Positions 8,365 to 15,725 of a DNA stretch of 43,417 nucleotides are shown here, piece by piece; the first letter of the stretch is position 1; every line of letters begins with the position of its first letter. The stretch is from an uncultured Acetatifactor sp. (GTDB lineage Bacteria > Bacillota > Clostridia > Lachnospirales > Lachnospiraceae). The position numbers were made by a program, and so were the translations under genes. The stretch lies in NCBI GenBank assembly GCA_910584235.1, contig CAJTZD010000034.1, forward strand, positions 1 through 43,417, given 5' to 3'. Under the pieces are notes generated by a model. The model was not told the origin of the DNA. It was given only the letters and a program-made list of their open reading frames with translations, and did not search any database.

Positions 8365-9375
8365 TTACAGTAGCTGTAATCCCTTTTCCCGTGCCTCTTT
8401 CATGATTTCCTCAGGCCACAGGGAGCACTGTACTTCGCCGATATGGGCCTTTCGCAGGAAGAACATGCAGATGCGGGACTGGCCGATGCCGCCGCCGATG
8501 GTGTATGGCACTTCCCCTTGAATCACTGCCTGATGGAAAGGGAGATTCGCCCGCTCCATGCATCCGGCCGCTTCCAGCTGGCGAAGCAGCGCCTCCTTAT
8601 CCACCCGGATGCCCATGCTGGACAGCTCCAGAGCAATGTCCAGGACGGGGTAGTAGACAATGATATCCGCGTTCAGCTCCCAGTCGTCATAGTCCGGGGC
8701 CCGCCCGTCATGAGGTTTGCCGTTCCCCAGCGCGCCGCCGATCTGCATCACGCATACGGCGCCCTTGGCCTTGGCTATGTAATATTCCCGCTCCCTGGGC
8801 GTATTGTCCGGGAACATTTCCTCCAGCTCGCTGGTGGTGACGAAGAAGATGTCGTGGGGAAGAATTTCTTCAATATAGTCATAGTGGATGGACATGTACT
8901 TCTCTGTTTTGCGCAGCACCTTATATACAGTGCGCACCGTATCCTTTAAGGTGTCCAGGCTGCGGTCCTGTTTTGTGATGACTTTCTCCCAGTCCCATTG
9001 ATCCACATAGACAGAGTGGATATTATCGGGTGCCTCATCCCTGCGGATAGCGCTCATGTCCGTGTAGAGTCCCTCTCCCACGGAAAAGCCGTACTTTTTC
9101 AAAGCATACCGTTTCCATTTTGCCAGTGACTGGACGATTTCCGCTTCCCTGCCGTTCTGGTATTTGATGTCGAAAGTGACAGGACGCTCCACGCCGTTTA
9201 AGTTGTCGTTCATGCCGGATTTGGGATCTACCATAAGCGGCGCGGATACCCGCAGAAGATGCAGCCGCTCCGCCAGCAGGGTCTGGAAGAAATCCTTTAC
9301 GGTTTTGATTGCAATCTGCGTATCATACAGACTTAAGCCTGACTGATAGTTTTTGGGGATTGAAATGTTTGACAT
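8365..9375 (-). CDS. asnA: aspartate-ammonia ligase (asparagine synthetase A)
   Basis: AsnA makes asparagine from aspartate, ammonia and ATP in the cytoplasm. It has a class-II aminoacyl-tRNA-synthetase-like fold. The 336 residues match the family length (about 330). Recognisable conserved stretches are LHLLRVSAPLMVDPKSGMND, VERPVTFDI, HSVYVDQWDWEKVI, DDWELNADI and the C-terminal IGGGIGQSRICMFFL, which forms the ATP-binding motif-3-like region. The ATG at 9375 is preceded by AAAGGA. A promoter (TTGCAA, 18 bp, TAAAAT) lies at 9440-9469 on the minus strand. The leader is too short for a T-box. It diverges from the SOS-type promoter of the repair genes. Confidence 0.96.
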   Translation of the reverse strand: MSNISIPKNYQSGLSLYDTQIAIKTVKDFFQTLLAERLHLLRVSAPLMVDPKSGMNDNLNGVERPVTFDIKYQNGREAEIVQSLAKWKRYALKKYGFSVGEGLYTDMSAIRRDEAPDNIHSVYVDQWDWEKVITKQDRSLDTLKDTVRTVYKVLRKTEKYMSIHYDYIEEILPHDIFFVTTSELEEMFPDNTPREREYYIAKAKGAVCVMQIGGALGNGKPHDGRAPDYDDWELNADIIVYYPVLDIALELSSMGIRVDKEALLRQLEAAGCMERANLPFHQAVIQGEVPYTIGGGIGQSRICMFFLRKAHIGEVQCSLWPEEIMKEAREKGLQLL

Positions 9376-9439
9376 ATGCTAATCCTTTCTTTAGATTCGG
9401 TTTTATTTCTATGGTATGCAAGTCTTTTGCACTCTTTTC

Positions 9440-9469
9440 ATTTTAAACGCTTTCAGGGGGAGTTTGCAA
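9440..9469 (-). promoter_or_regulatory. asnA promoter
   Basis: On the minus strand TTGCAA (9464-9469) and TAAAAT (9440-9445) are 18 bp apart and point towards asnA. Confidence 0.55.
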
Positions 9470-9499
9470 TAGTTTTTTTAGAAAGCTGTCCCAAAATAC

Positions 9500-9528
9500 T
9501 TGCTAAAAAAGAACATATGTGCTATTCT
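9500..9528 (+). promoter_or_regulatory. promoter of the radical-SAM repair operon
   Basis: TTGCTA (9500-9505) and TATTCT (9523-9528) have a 17-bp spacer, predicting a start of transcription near 9535. Both LexA-type boxes described separately overlap this core promoter, the arrangement expected for direct repression. Confidence 0.7.
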
Positions 9529-9547
9529 GTAAAAAGAACAAATGTTC
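9511..9547 (+). promoter_or_regulatory. two LexA (SOS) boxes, 9511-9522 and 9536-9547
   Basis: GAACATATGTGC (9511-9522) lies in the promoter spacer and GAACAAATGTTC (9536-9547) covers the predicted +1. The Gram-positive LexA/DinR consensus is GAAC-N4-GTTC, usually CGAACATATGTTCG. The second box is a perfect GAAC-N4-GTTC dyad; the first has one half-site change. Placement over the -10 and +1 of a DNA-repair-type operon makes SOS repression likely. Confidence 0.75.
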
Positions 9548-9622
9548 TGCGCTCTGCGCGGGACGCCGGAAAACGAAAAAAGGATGCGGCGAAAAGTGGA
9601 ATTTTTGACAAAGGCCCGGGAC

Positions 9623-10948
9623 ATGTCCCTGGAGGAGAAACTGAATATACTGACGGACGCGGCCAAGTATGACGTGGCCTGTACCTCCAGCGGTGTGGAC
9701 CGAAAAGGTAACGGCCGCGGTATCGGAAACTGTGTGGCGGCCGGAATCTGCCACAGCTTTTCCGGCGACGGCAGGTGCATTGCCCTGTTAAAGATCCTGC
9801 TGACCAATGAATGTATCTTTGACTGCAAATACTGCCGAAACCGCTGTTCCAACGATGTCCCCAGGGCTACCTTTACCCCGGAGGAGATCTGCACGCTGAC
9901 CATGGAATTCTACCGCAGAAACTATATAGAGGGGCTGTTTCTAAGCTCCGGCATCATAGGCAATCCTACCTTTACCCAGGAGCTGATCTGCCGTACGGTC
10001 TGGCTTCTGCGCAACCGCTATGGGTTCAATGGTTATGTCCACGTAAAAGCCATTCCCGGGGCGGCGCCGGAGGTCATTGAGCAGACCGGCTTCCTGGTGG
10101 ACAGGATGAGCGTCAATTTGGAGCTTCCTACCGCGGAGGGGCTGCGCAGCCTGGCTCCCAATAAGCACCGCAAAAGCATTCTCACTCCCATGCGCCAGAT
10201 TCAGAACGGCATTCAGGTTAACCGGGGAGACCTGGTGCGGTACCGCAGCGCCCCTAAGTTTGTGGGAGGAGGACAGTCCACCCAGCTGATCATCGGCGCC
10301 ACGCCGGAGAGCGATTATCAGATTATCAATGTGGCGGAGAATCTCTACCGGAAATTCGAGCTCAAGAGAGTCTTCTACTCGGCTTTTGTGAATGTGACAG
10401 GGGATAAGAGTCTGCCGGCCCTGCCCGGGGGACCGCCGCTTTTGCGGGAGCACAGGCTGTATCAGGCGGACTGGCTGCTTCGGTTCTATGGATTCCGGGC
10501 GGAGGAGCTGCTGGACGAGAAGCGCCCTTTCTTCAATGTATTGCTTGACCCGAAAGAGGATTGGGCCGTGCGCCATCTGGAGTGTTTTCCGGTGGAGATC
10601 AACCGCGCGCCCATAGAGGAGCTGCTGCGGGTGCCGGGCATCGGGGTGAAAAGCGCCCAGAGGATTGTGGCAGCCCGGAGGAGCGGCAGCCTGACTTTTC
10701 CGGATCTGAAGAAGATCGGAGTGGTGCTGAAGCGCGCGCTGTACTTTATCACCTGCAGCGGCAGAATGATGTACCCTGTAAAGCTCCAGGAGGATTATAT
10801 CGTAAGGGGGCTTACCAGCGAAAAAGACAGGATACAGTTTGGCAGCGACGGTATGAGCTATCGGCAATTGTCTCTGTTCGACGATGGGGACTTCTCGCGT
10901 CCGGTGACAGTGACGGAGAGACAGCAGGCAGCGGTGGGGCAACTGTAG
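9623..10948 (+). CDS. putative DNA modification/repair radical SAM protein (TIGR03916-like)
   Basis: A radical-SAM enzyme of the family found beside a uracil-glycosylase-like partner. Counting from the ATG at 9623, the 4Fe-4S site CIFDCKYC has Cys64, Cys68 and Cys71. The conserved start LEEKLNILTDAAKYDVACTS precedes it. A helix-hairpin-helix DNA-binding motif near the C-terminus reads RVPGIGVKSAQRIVAARR. The frame also opens at an ATG at 9542, but that codon lies inside a LexA box only a few bases from the predicted transcription start. I therefore prefer 9623 (AAAGG 8 bases upstream), giving 441 residues. The partner gene follows at 10985. The substrate is unknown. Confidence 0.88.
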   Translation: MSLEEKLNILTDAAKYDVACTSSGVDRKGNGRGIGNCVAAGICHSFSGDGRCIALLKILLTNECIFDCKYCRNRCSNDVPRATFTPEEICTLTMEFYRRNYIEGLFLSSGIIGNPTFTQELICRTVWLLRNRYGFNGYVHVKAIPGAAPEVIEQTGFLVDRMSVNLELPTAEGLRSLAPNKHRKSILTPMRQIQNGIQVNRGDLVRYRSAPKFVGGGQSTQLIIGATPESDYQIINVAENLYRKFELKRVFYSAFVNVTGDKSLPALPGGPPLLREHRLYQADWLLRFYGFRAEELLDEKRPFFNVLLDPKEDWAVRHLECFPVEINRAPIEELLRVPGIGVKSAQRIVAARRSGSLTFPDLKKIGVVLKRALYFITCSGRMMYPVKLQEDYIVRGLTSEKDRIQFGSDGMSYRQLSLFDDGDFSRPVTVTERQQAAVGQL

Positions 10949-10984
10949 AATCAGACAGGGCTGCTGTACGGAAAGGTGATAGGC

Positions 10985-11743
10985 ATGATTATATACAGAT
11001 GTGAAGACACTTTGGAGAGCGTCTTTACTGCTATCTATCAGGCGTATGAGGAGAAACGGAATCACGATGATACGCTTTTGAGTCTGAGCAATGATCCCTG
11101 TCTTTTTTCCCAGGATATTGTCGTGGAAGCGGATGAGGACAAGACGCGAAAGGTCATGGGCACCCTGCAGCGCCGATTTGGACTGGAGGATACGGAAAGG
11201 CTCTGCATGGCAATGGCCTCGAATGACGAGGAAAAGGCCCAGGCGGTCTATCGCACCGTAGTACAGGGACTGCGGTATAAATGCCGTCCCGGGCATCTGT
11301 TCGACAATCTGGCGGACAGGGATATCCACAAGGCTTTTGCCCTGGGCAGAGGCGTATCCACGGAGGCAGGGCATCAAAAGCAGTTTCTGCGCTTTCAGGA
11401 GCTGGACAACGGCATATTGTTTTCCAGGATCGGGCCTAAGAACGATGTGATGGTCTTTTTAATGCCCCATTTTGCCGACAGGCTGCCCATAGAGAATTTT
11501 GTCATCTATGATGAGAAGAGGAATCTCTTCGGAATCCATCCGGCGGGGAAAAAGTGGTATCTGCTGCGGGGAGAGGAGAGAGACAATTGTTTGGATATTC
11601 GTTATTCGGACACAGAGCAACAGTACCAGGAACTTTTCCGCCAATTCTGCCATACCATAACTATAGAAGATCGCAGAAATAGAAAGCTTCAAACCGGCAT
11701 GTTGCCGCTTCGGTTCAGGGAATATATGGTAGAGTTTAACTGA
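10985..11743 (+). CDS. TIGR03915-family putative DNA repair protein
   Basis: The 252-residue partner of the radical-SAM protein opens with MIIYRCEDTLESVFTAIYQAYE, which I recognise as the start of the TIGR03915/DUF4130 family linked to uracil-DNA-glycosylase-like proteins. The C-terminal part carries LMPHFADRLPIENFVIYDEKR and FRQFCHTITIEDRRNRKLQ. A GTG nine bases upstream is in frame, but GGAAAGG at 10970-10976 is correctly spaced for the ATG at 10985. With only 36 bases between the genes, the two should share the LexA-controlled promoter. Biochemical activity is not established for the family, as far as I know. Confidence 0.85.
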   Translation: MIIYRCEDTLESVFTAIYQAYEEKRNHDDTLLSLSNDPCLFSQDIVVEADEDKTRKVMGTLQRRFGLEDTERLCMAMASNDEEKAQAVYRTVVQGLRYKCRPGHLFDNLADRDIHKAFALGRGVSTEAGHQKQFLRFQELDNGILFSRIGPKNDVMVFLMPHFADRLPIENFVIYDEKRNLFGIHPAGKKWYLLRGEERDNCLDIRYSDTEQQYQELFRQFCHTITIEDRRNRKLQTGMLPLRFREYMVEFN

Positions 11744-11833
11744 CATTGTGCAGCTTACTGATACCCGGACAAAAAAGCGTGACATAGTGACAAAAAGCAA
11801 TGTATTTCGGGGAAATATACGATAAAGCGATAC

Positions 11834-11861
11834 TTTACTTTTTGCGTATTTTGGCTATAAT
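11834..11861 (+). promoter_or_regulatory. promoter of the HPr-like gene
   Basis: A perfect TATAAT (11856-11861) is preceded at 16 bp by a weak -35, TTTACT (11834-11839). Confidence 0.5.
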
Positions 11862-11934
11862 GGGGAGTGTGGAAAAAGCAATACATAAGGATAAATACGC
11901 AGCAGGCGACATGCCGTCAAAAGGAGAGATGGAA

Positions 11935-12159
11935 ATGGTAAAGGAGATTCAGCTGACCCCCAATGAAGTCCGGCATTTTGTCAATGTAGCATCCAGATGC
12001 GATTTTGAGATTGACATATCCTATAACAGATATATTGTGGATGCGAAATCTTTCTTAGGAGTGTACGGACTGGACTTGCGTAAATCGTTGAAAGTATCCT
12101 ATGAGGGATACGATAAGGATTTTGAGGAGCTGTTGAAGAGCCTTGCTATTGCAAGCTGA
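11935..12159 (+). CDS. HPr-like phosphocarrier-fold protein lacking the active-site histidine
   Basis: This 74-residue protein has the size and secondary-structure order of HPr, with the later VDAKSFLGVYGLDLRKSLKV matching the region around HPr Ser46. Where HPr has the phosphorylated His15 in a G-x-HARPA motif, this protein reads LTPNEVRHFVNVA, so the canonical phosphate carrier site is missing. It is more likely a regulatory or degenerate HPr paralogue than a PTS energy carrier. The ATG at 11935 sits 8 bases after AAAGGAG; the ATG at 11929 would be too close. It has its own promoter and a terminator-like hairpin, so it is monocistronic. Confidence 0.75.
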   Translation: MVKEIQLTPNEVRHFVNVASRCDFEIDISYNRYIVDAKSFLGVYGLDLRKSLKVSYEGYDKDFEELLKSLAIAS

Positions 12160-12206
12160 CCTATGGCTGTCTACAGATAGGAATGGATGAACAAAACGGT
12201 ATAGAG

Positions 12207-12259
12207 GCTCCCTGTGTCAGATAGATTCTGAACTATCTGCGCGGGGAGCTTTGCGTTTT
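12207..12259 (+). terminator. terminator hairpin after the HPr-like gene
   Basis: An interrupted stem pairs GCTCCC with GGGAGC and CAGATAG with CTATCTG across 12207-12249. It is followed by a moderately T-rich tail, TTTGCGTTTT. Confidence 0.7.
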
Positions 12260-12322
12260 GCGGAAGCGGATCATAAAAGGACATGCCTGCCGGGGCTGTA
12301 CGCATGAGGCAGAGGGAAGTGT

Positions 12323-15055
12323 ATGGGTGAGAGTATGAAAGCGGGAAACGTGGAGGATAGGAAAGTTACTGTATGCGCCGAAGCGCGCGGTGGGGATGAA
12401 GACAGAAACCGGACACATGAAAGACGGCAGGAGGAACCGGCTTCAGGGACAGTACAGATTAAGGAGGAAGCTTTGGCATTAGAGGAGGTGAGCGTCTCTG
12501 TCCGCAGGCTGGTGGAATTCATCCTGCGCCATGGGGACATTGACAACCGCAGGCATGTATCTCCGGAGAACGCCATGCAGGAGGGCGGACGTATCCACCG
12601 CATGATCCAGCGCAGGATGGGGGCGGAATATCAGGCGGAGGTTCCGCTGAAGATGACATTTCCGGCGGATGAATATATGCTCAGCGTGGAGGGGCGGGCG
12701 GACGGCATTATCCATAAGGACGGCAGTGTGACCATAGACGAGATCAAGGGAACTTACAGAGAACTTGCCAGAATGAGCGGCCCTATGCCGCTGCATGTGG
12801 CCCAGGCCAAATGCTATGCCTATCTATACGGTAAGAAAGAAGGGCTGGATAGCATTTGGGTGCGCCTGACCTACTGCCATATGCCATCCGGAGAGATTCG
12901 CTATTTTCATGAGGAATGCGATTTCGGGAAGCTTGAGGCGTGGTTTCTGGACTTGCTTGCTGCTTACCGGAAGTGGTCGGATTATTCGTGGAAATGGCAG
13001 AGAATCCGGACGGCTTCGATTCAGGGGCTGGAATTCCCATATCCTTACAGAGAGGGACAAAAGGAGCTGGCCGCCCATGTGTACCGCACCATTTATCATA
13101 AGAAGAAACTTTTCCTGGAGGCGCCTACGGGAGTGGGCAAGACGCTTTCCACAGTCTATCCGGCAATCCAGGCCATGGGAAGAGACATGGGAGAGAAACT
13201 CTTCTATCTGACGGCCAAGACCATCACCAGAACTGTGGCGGAGGAGGCCATAGAGATTTTGCGGGGCAAGGGCCTGCGGATGAAAAGCATCATCCTGACC
13301 GCCAAGGAGAAAATCTGCTTTATGGAGGAGACGGAATGCAATCCGGAGTACTGCCCTTACGCAAAAGGGCATTATGACCGGGTTAACGATGCCGTTTTCC
13401 ACATGCTGTCCAATGAGGAGGGCTATGGCAGGGATACTATAAGGACTTATGCGAAAAAGCATATGGTCTGTCCCTTTGAGATGTGCCTGGATGCCAGTCT
13501 GTTTGCGGATGCCGTTATCTGTGATTACAACTATCTCTTCGACCCTCATGTGTATCTGAAGCGTTTCTTTGGGGAGGGCGTTGCGGGAAATTATCTTTTT
13601 CTCATTGACGAGGCTCATAATCTGCTGGAGCGTGGCAGAGAGATGTACAGTGCGGTTCTTTATAAAGAAGCCTTTGCGGAATTGGCCAGGGAAGTAAAAA
13701 AGACATTAATGTCAGGGAAAAAGAGAAAGAAGAAAAGAAACGGAAAAGCTGATGTTTCCGGGCAGATTACCTTAGGAAGCACACAGATCATGACATGTAT
13801 GTCGGAAAAAGACAGCGGAGAGAGAAACGACATAAATGTCATTGACCGATTTGGTATTGACACTGAATTATCCCCTGATATGGCAAAAAGAGGAGACAAA
13901 AGCGTTTTGGCCAGGCAGGGCTATGGGGACAAGCTGATCTTCCATCTGGACAAATGCAACCGTCAGTTACTGACCCTGAAGCGTCAATGCGAGGACTGCC
14001 GCCTAGTGGAGAATATAGAGGAATTCGCGGAAAGCCTGATGAGGCTGCAGGCTGTCCTGGAGGATTATCTGGCAGAGCCGGAGGAGGGGGAGCTGCCGGT
14101 GCGGGATATGCTGCTGGACTTTTACTTTGAGGTCAGTCATTTTTTTACCATCTATGAGCTGTTGGATGAAAACTATGTGAAATATACCCAGCTTTGCGAG
14201 GACGGCAGTTTCTTTCTGAAACTCTTATGCGTGAATCCCCGGGAGAACCTGAAAAGGTGTATGCTTAGAGGACGCAGTACAATACTGTTCTCCGCCACGC
14301 TTCTGCCCATCCAGTATTACAAGAAGCTCTTGGGCGGTGAGCCGGAGGATTATGAGGTCTATGCCCGTTCTGTGTTCCAACCGGCAAAGCGGGCGCTGCT
14401 TGTGGCGGAGGACGTAACCAGCAAATACACCAGGCGATCCGAGGACGAGTACGGAAACATAGCGCGTTACATTGAAGAAATCGTCAAAAACCGTCATGGT
14501 AACTACATGGTATTCTGCCCCTCTTACGCTTTTATGCGTATAATCTATGAGAGGTATGTGGATAACTTTGGGGGAGAGGGCAGGGAGTGCATTCTTCAGA
14601 GCGAATCCATGAGCGAGGCGGAAAGAGAGGCATTCCTTGAGCGTTTTCGGCGCGGGGGGGATGAGGACAGAATTCTCATCGGCTTCTGCGTCCTGGGCGG
14701 GATATTCGGCGAGGGCATTGATTTAAAGCGTGACAGTCTCATAGGCGTGATGATTGTAGGTACCGGCCTGCCCCAGGTCTCCCGGGAAAAGGAAATCCTG
14801 ATGGATTACTTTGAGGGAAACGGGGAGAGCGGTTTCGACTACGCCTACCGCTATCCGGGCATGAATAAGGTGCTGCAGGCCGCGGGGAGAGTGATCCGGA
14901 CAGCCCGGGATATCGGCATCATCGCTTTGCTGGACGAACGCTTCCTGCAGCCGGCTTACCGCAGACTGTTTCCCAGGGAGTGGGATAAATTTGAGACCGT
15001 AACGGTCAATACGGTGGCGGGACGGGTGGAGCGCTTCTGGAATGAGTGGCTGTAA
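12323..15055 (+). CDS. XPD/DinG-like helicase with N-terminal Cas4-like nuclease domain
   Basis: A 910-residue superfamily-2 helicase. Residues about 70-200 form a PD-(D/E)xK domain with GRADG (Asp127) and DEIKG (Glu140, Lys142). Walker A APTGVGKT is at 267-274 and Walker B DEAH at 429-432. Cysteines at 332, 339, 344, 383 and 388 form an XPD-type Fe-S region. The C-terminal helicase half includes GGIFGEGIDLK and QAAGRVIRT. It probably unwinds and trims DNA in repair. The first ATG (12323) follows GAGGG. An in-frame TTG at 12473 sits 5 bases after a perfect AAGGAGG and would drop 50 hydrophilic residues, placing the start just before the conserved VSVRRLVEFIL; that start may be the real one. 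I see no LexA box upstream. Confidence 0.88.
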   Translation: MGESMKAGNVEDRKVTVCAEARGGDEDRNRTHERRQEEPASGTVQIKEEALALEEVSVSVRRLVEFILRHGDIDNRRHVSPENAMQEGGRIHRMIQRRMGAEYQAEVPLKMTFPADEYMLSVEGRADGIIHKDGSVTIDEIKGTYRELARMSGPMPLHVAQAKCYAYLYGKKEGLDSIWVRLTYCHMPSGEIRYFHEECDFGKLEAWFLDLLAAYRKWSDYSWKWQRIRTASIQGLEFPYPYREGQKELAAHVYRTIYHKKKLFLEAPTGVGKTLSTVYPAIQAMGRDMGEKLFYLTAKTITRTVAEEAIEILRGKGLRMKSIILTAKEKICFMEETECNPEYCPYAKGHYDRVNDAVFHMLSNEEGYGRDTIRTYAKKHMVCPFEMCLDASLFADAVICDYNYLFDPHVYLKRFFGEGVAGNYLFLIDEAHNLLERGREMYSAVLYKEAFAELAREVKKTLMSGKKRKKKRNGKADVSGQITLGSTQIMTCMSEKDSGERNDINVIDRFGIDTELSPDMAKRGDKSVLARQGYGDKLIFHLDKCNRQLLTLKRQCEDCRLVENIEEFAESLMRLQAVLEDYLAEPEEGELPVRDMLLDFYFEVSHFFTIYELLDENYVKYTQLCEDGSFFLKLLCVNPRENLKRCMLRGRSTILFSATLLPIQYYKKLLGGEPEDYEVYARSVFQPAKRALLVAEDVTSKYTRRSEDEYGNIARYIEEIVKNRHGNYMVFCPSYAFMRIIYERYVDNFGGEGRECILQSESMSEAEREAFLERFRRGGDEDRILIGFCVLGGIFGEGIDLKRDSLIGVMIVGTGLPQVSREKEILMDYFEGNGESGFDYAYRYPGMNKVLQAAGRVIRTARDIGIIALLDERFLQPAYRRLFPREWDKFETVTVNTVAGRVERFWNEWL

Positions 15056-15143
15056 GAGCATTGTTATATACCGGATTTGGACAGGACACAGGCGGAAAAA
15101 TGGAAATGACAGACAGTGTATATAAATGTGACAGATGTGTAAA

Positions 15144-15222
15144 TGTGGATAACTCTGTGGATTTTGTGGATTTTTCGGGGAAAAACTTTCCAGGAAATGA
15201 CAGTAGGTTCAAGTTATCCACA
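15144..15222. promoter_or_regulatory. cluster of DnaA-box-like sites
   Basis: TGTGGATAA (15144-15152) and TTATCCACA (15214-15222) are perfect DnaA boxes in opposite orientation. Between them are two TGTGGATTT sequences (15156-15164 and 15165-15173), each two mismatches from consensus. The cluster occupies the space between the helicase stop and the PadR promoter. No dnaA, dnaN or other origin gene is nearby. Confidence 0.55.
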
Positions 15223-15306
15223 AAATCGGGTTGAAATGGGACATAAATCGAACTGAATCGGTCAATAAAGCGCAGCCGTTTTTTTCTCTTTTTTTCCAAA
15301 TAAATA

Positions 15307-15370
15307 TTGACATATGATATTATATGCCGTATAGTATGGTTATCAGCCAATATTATACGGCATATAATAT
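15307..15370 (+). promoter_or_regulatory. padR operon promoter with 17-bp inverted-repeat operator
   Basis: TTGACA (15307-15312), a 17-bp spacer and TATAGT (15330-15335) form a near-consensus promoter. A 17-bp arm, ATATTATATGCCGTATA (15317-15333), covers its spacer and -10. Its exact reverse complement is at 15354-15370, just after the predicted start. Each arm is itself a near-palindrome of the TATA-N5-TATA type, so two PadR dimers could bind. Autorepression is the natural inference. Confidence 0.8.
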
Positions 15371-15401
15371 TGTATGAAATTGAGGATAAGGAGCGAATTG
15401 G

Positions 15402-15725
15402 ATGGTATTTAATACAGGCGCAGCGCTTTTGGATGCCATTGTGCTGGCCGTTGTGTCCAAGGAGCCGGAGGGGACCTATGGGTATAAGATCACTCAGGAG
15501 GTCCGGCAGGTTATCGAGCTGTCGGAGTCCACGCTTTATCCTGTGCTGCGCAGGCTGCAGAAGGATGAATGTCTGGAGGTTTATGACATGGAGTGCGCGG
15601 GCAGGAACAGACGCTATTATAAGGTAACCAGCAGAGGCTGGGCGCAGCTGCAGCTATATGAAAGCGAATGGCACAGATATGCTGACAAAATCACAGGATT
15701 ATTTAAGGGAAGGATTGGGTTATGA
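15402..15725 (+). CDS. PadR-family transcriptional regulator
   Basis: The 107-residue protein is a short PadR regulator. The winged helix spans about 8-75, with the family signatures GTYGYKITQEV, SESTLYPVLRRLQKDE and GRNRRYYKVTSRG. A short C-terminal dimerisation helix follows. The ATG at 15402 follows AAGGAG by 8 bases. Its stop overlaps the next start by 4 bases (ATGA). PadR proteins of this cassette typically repress their own operon of DUF1700 and DUF4097 membrane proteins until an envelope-related signal arrives; the operator above fits that. Confidence 0.93.
   Translation: MVFNTGAALLDAIVLAVVSKEPEGTYGYKITQEVRQVIELSESTLYPVLRRLQKDECLEVYDMECAGRNRRYYKVTSRGWAQLQLYESEWHRYADKITGLFKGRIGL

Noticed and set aside
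9376..9480. Asparagine-type T-box upstream of asnA
   Set aside because: The leader is too short, and no AGGGTGGNACCGCG-like antiterminator sequence is present on the minus strand.
9542..9622. N-terminal extension of the radical-SAM protein from the ATG at 9542
   Set aside because: The codon lies inside a LexA box about 7 bases after the predicted transcription start, with no RBS, and the extra 27 residues do not look like the family.
9941..11377. 478-codon minus-strand frame opposite the radical-SAM pair
   Set aside because: It is antisense to two recognisable genes with intact motifs, and it has no promoter or recognisable product.
15144..15222. Chromosomal origin (oriC)
   Set aside because: Only two perfect boxes, no clear AT-rich unwinding tract beside them, and no dnaA, dnaN, recF or gyr genes nearby. 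Reported as a DnaA-site cluster only.
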